Assembly (NCBI RefSeq): GCF_947623445.1 | Contig: NC_135241.1 | Coordinates: 23,624,501-23,688,500, forward strand | DNA: 64,000 bases | Source: Clavelina lepadiformis | Taxonomy: Eukaryota; Chordata; Ascidiacea; Aplousobranchia; Clavelinidae | Reading direction: 5' to 3' | Shown here: piece after piece, positions 36,824 to 46,454 of the stretch | Layout of the letters: every line of letters starts with the position of its first letter | Numbering within the stretch: position 1 is the stretch's first letter | Notes under the pieces: generated by a model | Seen by the model: only the letters and a program-made list of their open reading frames with translations | What the model was told of the DNA's origin: nothing | Databases searched by the model: none | Made by a program: the position numbers and the translations under genes

Positions 36824-38047
36824 TTAAGTCTCCAAAGCTGAATCGTCCAAAATCACAACTTCCTCTTCACTGTCTTCATTCTCATCTTCACTCTTTTCTT
36901 CAGGTTCTGTGTCCTCGCGCAGAGCTTTGAAGATCCCCAAACTGCTTTCAGCTCCATCCCCACTCCATGCATTCACTTTGCCATCGCCAATACTGCACGT
37001 TTGACGGTCGTGCTGTGTGAGCCAGTATGGTTTCTCAGTTTTATTATTATGCCCGTTTTTTATTGCATCATCTGTTACTGCATCTTCATTTATAGACATG
37101 TTTGCAATTTGGATTTCTTCACTTGTCTGAGAATTAACAGTCAGTTCACTTTTTAAGATATCTTTATTATCTTTACTTTTTTCTGACACAGTTTGTGACT
37201 TGGTTTTTCCCAGCTTTTTATCATCTGTATCAGTCTTAATAGCATTAAGGATAAGTTCAGTTAGTGTTTTAGCTCTGACGGCAGCGATTTCGGTGCATCT
37301 CAGTATTTGCTCCTTTGTGATATTCATCTGTCCATTCATTTGCAAACTACATAATTCTTTATGTTTGTTAATTGAAAGAATAATTTTTCCGTCCATTACT
37401 TTTTCTTCAAGGTAAGTAGGATCAATTGCCAAGCGTTCGCAACCTTTAAAAAACGCAAGTGACACATACAATGGCATATGATGAACAGTGAGTGGTATAG
37501 GGTGTTTTTCTTCCATAGTATGTATGACAATATCTTGCCCGATTACTGAAACATCTGGATATCGGAAATGTTTTAAGGCAGTAATTGCAGCAATACTGGC
37601 ACAATCTATCAAGTTCCCATCGTGACTCAGAACATGGACATGGAGGTGGATTGTCCAAGACTTCTCTCCGACTCTCACGCAAAGTGCTTCTAAATCAACA
37701 GCTCGTGATAATATGATGGATCTTTCCAACATTCTTTGAATCCCCACCCCAAGTTCACCAGGTTTAGTTGGATCGAAACTGGGGAATGCAATTGTAGACA
37801 TTTCCACGTGAACATTAAGGCGTCCTTCGCTAGGTCGACTCTCCCTTGGACGATCCATTTCAGCTGCGACTTGTGCCATTACCTTTGTTTCTCCGATTTC
37901 AACCGTGCAGCAACCGTAATCGATGCCAAAACTAATCCCTATTTTTCTGTATTCCAGCATGTCACGTTGATCCAATCGTACACCGGTGCTGATCGCTTTA
38001 AGCAGAAATTCATGTTCGAGCTTTGAAAATGCCGGAGTGCGCGGCAT
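36824..38047 (-). CDS. EXOSC9: exosome complex component EXOSC9 (RRP45)
   Basis: Intronless, 407 residues. RNase-PH-fold core subunit of the RNA exosome, pairing with EXOSC4 in the catalytically inert ring that processes and degrades RNA in nucleus and cytoplasm. Diagnostic blocks: RLDQRDMLEYRKIGISFG, DYGCC.VEIGETKVMAQV, LNHDG-like LSHDGNLIDCASIAAI, and YPDVSV followed by HHMPL and SLAFF. The tail is acidic and contains VVILDDS (397-403), a SUMO-interaction-type motif like those in the human C-terminus. An ATG 14 codons upstream (38089) is in frame, but MPRTPAFSKLEHEFLL aligns with the human start, so 38047 was chosen. The absence of introns is unusual for this gene in animals. Head of the EXOSC9-ZNHIT2-DDX24 group. 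Confidence 0.93.
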   Translation of the reverse strand: MPRTPAFSKLEHEFLLKAISTGVRLDQRDMLEYRKIGISFGIDYGCCTVEIGETKVMAQVAAEMDRPRESRPSEGRLNVHVEMSTIAFPSFDPTKPGELGVGIQRMLERSIILSRAVDLEALCVRVGEKSWTIHLHVHVLSHDGNLIDCASIAAITALKHFRYPDVSVIGQDIVIHTMEEKHPIPLTVHHMPLYVSLAFFKGCERLAIDPTYLEEKVMDGKIILSINKHKELCSLQMNGQMNITKEQILRCTEIAAVRAKTLTELILNAIKTDTDDKKLGKTKSQTVSEKSKDNKDILKSELTVNSQTSEEIQIANMSINEDAVTDDAIKNGHNNKTEKPYWLTQHDRQTCSIGDGKVNAWSGDGAESSLGIFKALREDTEPEEKSEDENEDSEEEVVILDDSALET

Positions 38048-39775
38048 GATCGTAATACCATGGAAAAACTTGTACAATTTCAGCAACAAATTTATAGGCC
38101 TATATGGTACAAGCTTTTGTATTGCTAATTAGCCTTGTGGATTGTATCATACTAAACATTGGCACAAATAAAAACGTATAGTGTATAGTCATAAAAATTA
38201 CAGAAATCAGGTAAATTTTTCATCTTCGTCTTAGACTACATTCAGGCATTCCTACTCTAGGTAAGAATGGTAACTTTTATAGAAACGATGAAGAGAATGA
38301 GGCAAAGTAAAAATTTTTACTCAGAGGCTAGTGCTAAAGTCCAATTCTTCAACGGTTGTTGGTCAGTTGGTATACTGGTGGCGGTATGGTATAATAATAA
38401 TCTTTATCCTCAGATTGAGATAAGGCTTTGCATGACTTAAACTCGTTGAAGAAGAGCCATGTGCAAGTTCCGATAGATACATATCGCATAGTTTATAAGC
38501 TCTTAGCGCATGCAGTTTCTTTAAATTCGTCGGTGATTGGTAAAATCAGTTAATATTAGTAAAGAATGGGGGTATCTGTCATCGATGTAAAACTGGGGGT
38601 GGGGAATAACTGGGAAGGGGAATCCTTACTGATTGATGTAAGCCATTAATCATATATGTAGTATGTCTAGGATATATTCTGTACATTCAGACATTTCAAA
38701 GTTAAGATTATTTTTAAAATTTGTAAACAAATGTTGAGTCATAGCACAAGTGTGTGAAAGTCTCAAAGCCCTGACAGGTGTAACATCATTTCATACATCG
38801 CCACCTCAATAATGATTGCACCCATTCTGTACATCAGCTATTCCAATACTATGACAAATAAATAAACCCCGAATCTGGCTTAGAATATATATCAGTACAT
38901 GCTTTATTGACTTTACTTGGTGACGTTTGCCTTCATTTTGTCACACTACCATGTTATGGCTCGTCATAACATGCAGATAAACGCAAGTATGAGTGTTCAA
39001 GTAGATGTTTCTTTTCCCGTCCGTTAACACGAAATATCCAGCTTACAAACAAACGGTTTGTTCATACAGTTATGTGTTGTAAATGTATCGTCATCATTAT
39101 TAAGTAAACCTAAAGCGGACCTAAACGATACAAGTATCTATTGGGACTGTGGCATGTGAGAACAAACCTATCAAACAAGAAATACGCTCACACACAATTT
39201 ATTTTAATGTTTATGGCTGGTCTCTCAATAAGAATCTTCCTTTATGGAAATCCCCCCATTTTGTACATGGATAAAGTTCGTCCCGGTTCTACACATAACG
39301 TTACCAATCCGGAGTCCGGACAAACCTTGCCGGTACCATGCTTCATACTCGCTAAATCGTTATGATCAGTTTGTGGCACATGCCACCACACTACACTTCC
39401 TGTTGTAATGGTTCTTTAGACGAGGCACTGCCGCAATCAGCAACAGCGTTGTAGTTCACGATTCATTGTTTTCTGCGCTATAGCTCACAAAAAAACATGA
39501 GGGCTACTATCACATGCATGTGCCGAAACAGTTACGATGGCATCATAATTGTTATTCTCAAACTGAGAAAAGTCATTACACGATTTACACTGGCGATGGT
39601 TTTTCATTGCTTGAGCCCCTGTTACCGAGTTTACTGTGTATTTACCTGTTACCGTGCTGGTTTCAATTGATACACACGTTTTTATTTCGTTTTTTTTAAT
39701 TTTTATATGGGCCTATAGTATTGCCTGAAATTGAAACGGTTCATCAGAACCAGAGATTTAGTGAACATGAGCAAA
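38048..39775. other. intergenic spacer
   Basis: Upstream region of EXOSC9. A short inverted repeat, ATTCTTCAACG with CGTTGAAGAAGAG, is found near 38.34-38.46 kb. No gene is supported; open frames up to 96 residues lack recognisable motifs. Confidence 0.55.
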
Positions 39776-39894
39776 CGTTGTTAATGCTAGTGCCTTACCC
39801 AAGGAATAGGACATTAAAACATTAGCGCCACAGGGTATCAAACATAGGCCGAGTTACCGCAAGCCCAGCGCTCTAATCGCTCGGCTACCGCGCC
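39776..39894 (-). mobile_element. tRNA-derived SINE fragment
   Basis: On the minus strand the segment starts GGCGCGGTAGCCGAGCG, a tRNA-like head with an A-box-like TAGCCGAGCGATTAG. It continues about 50 bases on to a B-box-like TGTTTGATACCC, and its 70-base head ends CTGTGGCGC. The body then contains CCTTGGGTAAGGCACT, a box seen in several aquatic-animal tRNA SINEs. The degenerate B box and lack of cloverleaf pairing argue against a working tRNA. The 3' end is not sharply visible. Confidence 0.6.
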
Positions 39895-40321
39895 GATAAA
39901 GTTGTGCGTAAGCGCGATGCTAGTAGTTCATATTTTTGTAAACAATGTTGCGTAAACTTATTCGTAAACATATGGCAGCTTACGCGTAGATATGACGGAA
40001 AACGATATGATAGATACCTGGGAAGGGTTGTAGAGTCAAATCAAGGTAAAATGCGGAACCGTTGTGGGTATGCCAAGTTCTCGTCTACACCAATGTGCCT
40101 ATACGTGCCTTCTATTGGCTACGGTGCGAAACTAAGTATCTCTATGTGTCCGTGGCACGCTGGTTCACGCGCCAGTTGTTTCGCTTGATTAAAAGCATTC
40201 CATATACCACTGGCGCACAAGTTGCTATCTAAATGAAAAACTGATAAAACTTGTGCTGAACCAACCTAAACCAAATCAAATGAACTGAATGCTCTTCGCC
40301 TTAGACGTACTCGTTTATATA

Positions 40322-41374
40322 CAGTCCAATTCGCCTATATCAACTTCGGCTATATCGACAGTTCGCATATATCGACACTTTTTTGTTGGTCCCGGCGAAA
40401 TTCCTATCTTTTGCGTACATTCGAGTTCGCCCATATCGACACCGGTAGTTGATGAACTGAGTGACAGTTCATTTGAGTGACACATTGGTAAGTACTGTTC
40501 AAACTACAGTAATGGGTTAGGGTTAGTGTTAGGGTTAATTATGTCAAATGAATAATTTATGTCATAATTATGTCACTCAAATGAACTGTCACTCAGATGA
40601 TATACAACCCATCGACACCATTTTTGATCCCCAGAGCATTTTGTTCGTTTAATTTATAGTGACAGTTGTAGCTCTTCTTTTCACTCCGGGACGTAATCCC
40701 ACTTACGACTTTATGACATTATCGTATGACGGTTTAGGTTGCCTAGTCGTATTTGACGTAATCATGACGTCACTATGCCTTATTACGACTTAAGCAGTGT
40801 CCACAAATCGTCATGTTGGATAGCAGTCTTTGGTTTGGCTATCGTCTTTGTCGGCTGATGAGTCTCTCTCTTCTCACTGAGGAATTCGACTACTCCGTTT
40901 TATGTCAATATGTAAATGCAATTTAGCAATCAGGAAATTAGATCTCTACCTCAGAAGCAGCGACGACAACCAGGAAGTCTTACATTCGCTAACAAAAATT
41001 CAGCAACATGTGTTTAACAATGCTGTCGCAAAAACAAAACAGAAAAAAATTAGCGATTTTTTTGCAAGGAAGTAAATACTGCACTGTACCTTACTGTAGT
41101 AACGCCATATTGCTCCGCATCAGTACCGTCTGCGTGCGTATTACGTGTAAATACAACTACCATTGTTTTTCGCGATCTTGTTTGTGTTGTTCTTTGCCGT
41201 AGTGTACGCGGAAACATAAGATTAAACGGCAGTGCTGATTGGAGTACACATTTAACCCTTACCAGGCCCTTACATTGAACTAAAACCGGAATTTCGGAAC
41301 AATTTTTATTAATTCGTCTACATCGACACTTTTTCTTCATCCCCTTGAGGTATCGATATACGCGAATTCTACTG
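40322..41374. mobile_element. pogo/Tigger-like DNA transposon relic
   Basis: Terminal inverted repeats CAGTCCAATTCGCCTATATC (left) and CAGTAGAATTCGCGTATATC (right, reverse complement) are flanked on both sides by TA, the target duplication of the Tc1/mariner/pogo superfamily. Subterminal TATATCGACA repeats are typical of pogo/Tigger ends. About 1.05 kb long, too short for a full transposase. On the minus strand near 41,090-41,215 there is a degenerate helix-turn-helix-like trace (AEQYGVTT...) resembling the N-terminal DNA-binding part of pogo transposases, followed by stops. Contains a nested 140-bp MITE at 40456-40595. Non-autonomous and decayed. Confidence 0.75.
40456..40595. mobile_element. 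MITE nested in the pogo-like element
   Basis: Inverted repeats of about 25 bp (TGAGTGACAGTTCATTTGAG at the left, its complement at the right) enclose about 90 bp. GATGA stands on both sides (40451-40455 and 40596-40600), consistent with a 5-bp target duplication. The interior holds GGGTTAGGGTTAG then TGTTAGGGTTA, similar to the vertebrate-type telomere repeat. No coding capacity. Confidence 0.75.
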
Positions 41375-41941
41375 TATTTCATTTGAGTTGGAAGATTAAC
41401 GGTACCCAAAAAAAATCAGGGTTTTAAAGAGAGATATGTGTGACGTCACAGATTTAAGCAAAACTATGACACAATTCAGTAAATAATTTTATTCGCGTAT
41501 TTCATTTGAAAACCACAATAATGCGAATGATGTTGAACTCACAAAATCATGCATCATAATCACAATGTATTTTCATACTCGGTGAACTCGAAAAATCGTA
41601 GTCGAAAACTCTCGCTATTTAGTTAAGGTTTTGCAAGATATTTAACATATGGGCTCGTTTGAAGGTAACATTTCAGGTTTTGGCTGCAGTCACTGATATT
41701 CCAGCCAACACTTAACAACAATTATCCTAATGCAACGACTGAGGTATCGTCATAAAAACAATATTATTAAAATTCAAACTACATACAGGGAATGGTAAAA
41801 AGACACGAAGGCGTATCACATGAACTGAATCATAAATAAAATTAATAAAACAAGCTTCTTGTAAAAAATTTCATCGCAAAGTGCTCTTTAAGAGGTTGAT
41901 GGATGAGATACCGAGAGTAGTCAGTTGACATCAAAACTGTT

Positions 41942-44113
41942 TTAAAATTTAGCTAAAAATTGCTCTACTTCAGCTTGAGTGTCTCGGTCATCTTTGTTGG
42001 TTGTTGGAAGAGCACTTGCACTTTCAAGCCATTTCTTTGCCGTCGTATACTCACTTATTTCATAATAACACTGAAAAAATGTTAACTTCATGAAGTATTT
42101 CGATTAACATTTATTGTCTTTTTAAAACGAGTTGATAATTCAACTTCGCAATATGTAATTTGTGAAAGTAACATTTGTAACACAAAAACAATAGTTTCAT
42201 CAACTTAGCAATTATTCAAGTATAATAATTAACGTTCATAACTTTATAAACAGCTTCAAAATTTAAACAAAATTGTTCAACAGTAACAAAGTCAAAAGTG
42301 CACTAACAGGTAGAATAGAAAAACCACCATGTTATCAGTGAAGTGACAATTTCAGGATAAAATGCCTGACGTCTATCTCAAACTAAATCAAAGTCATTCA
42401 AGACTATATTGCTTACCTAAATTTTCATTAACTCAAAATCACTAAAGACTGAACATACTACTTACCTTTGCAATATAAAATTGGTTCGCTTTATAAAAGC
42501 CAGATTGGATGTCTTCTGCTTTAAGAAACGACTCCAAAGCATCTTCAATTGTGGCAGAAGGCGGAGTGGCAAACAACGTGGCGGCCAATTTGCGCTCAAT
42601 CCAAGTTAACTGATAAACACCTTGGAACACAAAAATGTACTAGATACTCACTAACATTTGTGAATAGTGTTCTCAGGGATGGGAAACATTCACAGATAAA
42701 ATAGTAGGTTTCCAATTGTCATTTGTTTAACATGAGGTTGTGTTCTAAAGTGCAGAATTGTGGATAGATTGTAAGTGCTCAAGTGCCTACCCCAACACCA
42801 TCTTCCTTTCATAAAGTACAAGGTCGGTTCGTTTGGATCAAGTTCAATGGCACGGTCAATGTGTTCTTTAAGCTCAAACCCGTATTCTATCTTCTCTTTT
42901 GTTCCAACAAAGTCGGTTGTTGCTCCCAGACTTATAGCATACCTGTGTCGTACAGGTAAAAAAATCGTCATCACAAATCGCTCCTCAATTTTTTGCATTT
43001 AAGATAATAATTAATGAATAAACAGACAGAGTTTTGTAAAGTAAATTTTCTTCCAACAAACCATTTGTGAACGTCTGAGGAATCTTCCTTTAGTTGTAGC
43101 GCTCTTCTCGCATACTCAAGCGCTGAGGTAGCGTGACAACAACGTTCTTCATATGCATCCCGTGAATTATAAGAGTTGACGTGGGAACGAGCCAAGCGCC
43201 AAAGCAATTGCCATGATTCTTGATGCTAAAAGTTGCTTCCGATTAAAATTGTGGCCGTACAGTTTAGGTTGGTAGACGGTGGTGTTTTTGGAATGAAATA
43301 GTACAACGGTAATGGACTGAAAACATAAATACGTTAATTTCATTATCTTGCAGAATCCTCATCGCCTCCTCTTGGTCCTCTTCAGTTCCCTCACATAAGA
43401 TGTCAGATTTTGCGCAAATTGCATCAAGGTCATCTACCACTTCATTCTTCCCTTGAGAGCTTGCAATTGTGTCAGGTGGCAAACTAAAACCACAGCATCA
43501 TTGATAAAAATACGAAAGATGATATTAATTTTAAAACTGGAGTACTTACGCAAAATCATCATCGGATGCTGAGTCATCTCCACTCCACGCCGTCTGGTAA
43601 GTGCCGCTTGTTCTTGTTGATTGCGTGGACTTTGCTGTGTGCGTTGATCGACTTCGACGCACTGAACTAATTTAAAAAAAATAATTTGAAAAATTAAATT
43701 GAAAATTCAACTTCAACAAGAAAATTCTTTTTAAATGAGCAATTGAAAACCTTTTATTGGAAACTGCTCCTTTTAGTCCATCTAGTTCTCTCCGAAGGTT
43801 TGATACGGCATCATTTAATGCACCCTTTAATACAATTATTTCTTGCTTTAAATCTTGGATTTGTCTGGTGAGACCCACAGCATTTCTCTGTCGTGACTGT
43901 TTGTTCACAGGCCAATATCTTCAAGACATAGATAAGCTTCAGTTTAACATTGTAAGCAATCACTGACAATGAAACTCACAAGTGTTTTGTTTGGCAAAGA
44001 GGTACTCACTGAAAAATTGCATATCCAGCCAAACCGCCACTGATAAAAATAGTTAGTCCAATGCCAATCTGTTTCAGGGTGCTATGATCAGAAAGGTTTA
44101 TGATGGAAGACAT
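41942..44113 (-). CDS. regulator of microtubule dynamics protein, RMDN2/3 type
   Basis: Eight exons in transcript order: 44113-44010, 43918-43751, 43666-43550, 43483-43333, 43225-43062, 42942-42791, 42620-42466, 42070-41942; 379 residues. An N-terminal membrane anchor (about residues 15-34) is followed by a coiled coil (LTRQIQDLKQEIIVLKGAL), a Ser/Thr- and Asp-rich linker, and TPR-like repeats to the end. Matches to RMDN3 (PTPIP51) include WRLAR, FELKEHIDRAIELDPNEP, KGRWCW, PPSATIEDALESFLKAED and a QSGFYKAN-type segment. RMDN3 tethers mitochondria to the ER through VAP proteins. The linker TYQTAWSGDD lies where RMDN3 has its phospho-FFAT motif VYFTASS. Which vertebrate paralogue it equals is unclear; a single pre-duplication gene is possible. 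Starts 225 bases after YEATS4 on the same strand. Confidence 0.88.
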
Positions 44114-44137
44114 TTATCTACTTACTTCCCCTGGACC

Positions 44138-44160
44138 CTTCAATAAAATATAAAAAAGCA
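44138..44160 (-). promoter_or_regulatory. acceptor-like site upstream of RMDN-type gene
   Basis: Minus-strand CTTTTTTATATTTTATTGAAG ends 24 bases before the start codon. It is U-rich and has no obvious donor in the 225-base gap to YEATS4, so a spliced-leader acceptor is a reasonable reading. Confidence 0.35.
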
Positions 44161-44338
44161 TACAAATAACTAAGTCATTTATCGGTTTGGGAACAAAACT
44201 TGTACTTTTAGGGCCATTAAAATAGTGGAAAAAAAGACGTTTCATGAATAACCAACTTTGAAAATTTATGTAATAGTTATATAAGCACTGGTCACAAACA
44301 ATTTGCATTAAATGCTTACAATTGCATTATTGGCAAAA

Positions 44339-45010
44339 TTATGTAATGTCCATTTTTTCGTGTTCTTTCTCAAGCTTTTTTATTTCATCACGAAAACTTT
44401 TAATGTTTTCTCTGCTAGAATTTAAACGTTCTTTAAGTTCCTTTATTTCTGTTTGGATCCTTTGCTTGGCGGAGTTCAGTTGCTTTATTGTGCTTTTTTC
44501 TTGCTCTTCGAAATCAGTCTCATGCTTATGGGCACCTAACGTCAACTGTCTATTAGTTGTCAAAAGAGAATGCATCATCACTGTTGGATCCTGGAATATC
44601 ATTTCATCGTATGATTCCGAAATCACATTCTTTGTCCCCAAAATAATGTTGTTTTCAGTCTGAAAGAGTTTCAAGGGATGGTATATTGTCAGAGGACGAT
44701 CATTTGGGTCATGAAAGAAAACTTTAATAACTACTTCAAATTCGCCCCAACCGGTTTCTGTGACCTCATAAGGCGGCTTTGTTACAACACGAATAGGATT
44801 CGCGTAACTTTCGTGAAGTTTGAACTGAATTTTCTTTACATACACTGAAATGTCTTCGTTGTGATAAGGTTTCAAATAAACAGTCCACGAATGAGTATGG
44901 CCATCTTCTTCTCGTTTCTTACCAAAAAATCTGGCTGAATTTCCGTAAACAATTGGCTTCACGATGGAAACCCCTTTCATCCGAGACCCACTTTCGACCC
45001 CGCTATTCAT
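44339..45010 (-). CDS. YEATS4: YEATS domain protein YEATS4 (GAS41)
   Basis: Intronless, 223 residues (human 227). The YEATS domain (about residues 12-150) reads acylated histone H3 lysines. It is nearly colinear with human: [60 protein letters not shown]. The aromatic cage and pocket residues in HESY and TGWGEF are kept. A C-terminal coiled coil (about 165-220, [14 protein letters not shown] onward) is the part that binds the SRCAP and TIP60/p400 complexes. First gene of a same-strand pair with the RMDN-type gene, and divergent from the USP2-type gene. Confidence 0.95.
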   Translation of the reverse strand: MNSGVESGSRMKGVSIVKPIVYGNSARFFGKKREEDGHTHSWTVYLKPYHNEDISVYVKKIQFKLHESYANPIRVVTKPPYEVTETGWGEFEVVIKVFFHDPNDRPLTIYHPLKLFQTENNIILGTKNVISESYDEMIFQDPTVMMHSLLTTNRQLTLGAHKHETDFEEQEKSTIKQLNSAKQRIQTEIKELKERLNSSRENIKSFRDEIKKLEKEHEKMDIT

Positions 45011-46454
45011 CGTGAATATGATTGAACAGTTTCACCGACGTAAAATTACCTAGCTTAGCACTTTCTTTAGATAACCTAAATCTAAATCGGAAGCAATCCA
45101 AGTAAAGTAAGATGCATTTTAGCCTTTTCTAATGCTTTAGTGCACCTACCATAAGCCTATTGGGTCTAGTGTGGATGTGCACAATCACAGGATGCTTTTG
45201 TATACTAGACCCCAGCTACTCTAATTGTGACGCCATCTGGTTGTGCACTTCTGCACTACAGCCGGCCTACTATTACTTTACCACAGGCGTAGCCGAGTAA
45301 TGTATTTGCATGTTTGCAATATGACAATGCTGCGCTTTGCATTTTCCATTCCTTGGTGTCCCAAACAAAGCACATAAAGGTACCACTGGCTGGTTTGATC
45401 TCCTATCGTTTATTTTCGTCATCGTCAATGATCTGATCGATTTATTTAACATAGTTACATTGAAAAATGATAACTAATAACCTTAAGGCTAAAAATAAGT
45501 TTGAAGGATATGAAAAAAATACTTTTTTTAAACCTTAATAAAAAGTCCACGACATAGCAACAATTGCCCAGCAAAAAATTGTATTTGAGTAACGCATGCA
45601 CATATTAACATTATCTTACATACATTAGCGTGTATCGTTTCTATTTAAGAATTCCTGAAGGCAAAAATAACCTTGCATTCATTTTTCATTTTCTTACTAT
45701 AAGTTGATTTTTCAAAAAAAAAACTAGTTTTTTTCTCGGAGATAATTTGGAAAATCGGATTGCTAGGACACTTAACCGTTGCAAGGATACTTGCGCAAAA
45801 CTTCGGCCAGCTCCAGCTGTTAAGCTTCATTGTGATGTGTGTTTTATTGGCTGGCAATTTGTCTAATCTAGAAAATGCAACTTGCGGAAACAGTAGCTAT
45901 ATTTCCGGCTGCCGACTACTGAAGTAGGCTTGGGGAATGAAAATTACCGTAATTTTCTAGGCGAGCTGTTGCCAAAATCGAAAGGCTTGCATGGAAATCG
46001 TAGAGGCATCGATCGGCGGAATCATCTAATTATTAATTATCTGACGATAGGCTACTAGGTTACGTTCAAGGGCAGTTTTTTCAATAATTTTTGTACTCTA
46101 TCAGCAGTTTGTATTTGAGATGAAGAAAATGTTCAATATGTGGATATTTTAGGCACAATTAATCTTTATTCAACAGACTTTGTAGTTTGTATATCATGTA
46201 TTGTTACAATCGCGTTAGCTATATTCCATTTATCTGTATGTGGCATGCCAATGTCATATTAAACTAATGGTATACTGGTTACACAGCTTATAATCCAAGA
46301 AACACGGTCTGCATTGTCATAAAATTTTAAAATGAAATTTTTTATAATCACCTGAATCCTCAAAAATGTGTTGACTTCTGCCTTTCTCACCCACTTGCTG
46401 AAAGCTTCGTCATGCATTGGCTTCTGCACCTTGTTTTTGTTGCTGCGTGTTAAG
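45011..46454. promoter_or_regulatory. divergent spacer between YEATS4 and USP2-type gene
   Basis: Should hold the promoters of both flanking genes. I see no TATA box at a convincing distance from either start. A 9-bp inverted repeat, GGGTCTAGT (45162-45170) with ACTAGACCC (45204-45212), could form a hairpin. No gene or transposon is recognised. Confidence 0.45.

Noticed and set aside
38045-38089. Longer EXOSC9 start at 38089
   Set aside because: The extra 14 residues have no counterpart in the family, while the start at 38047 aligns with human EXOSC9.
39825-39894. Functional tRNA gene on the minus strand
   Set aside because: The A and B boxes are degenerate, no clean acceptor and anticodon stems form, and a SINE body follows directly.
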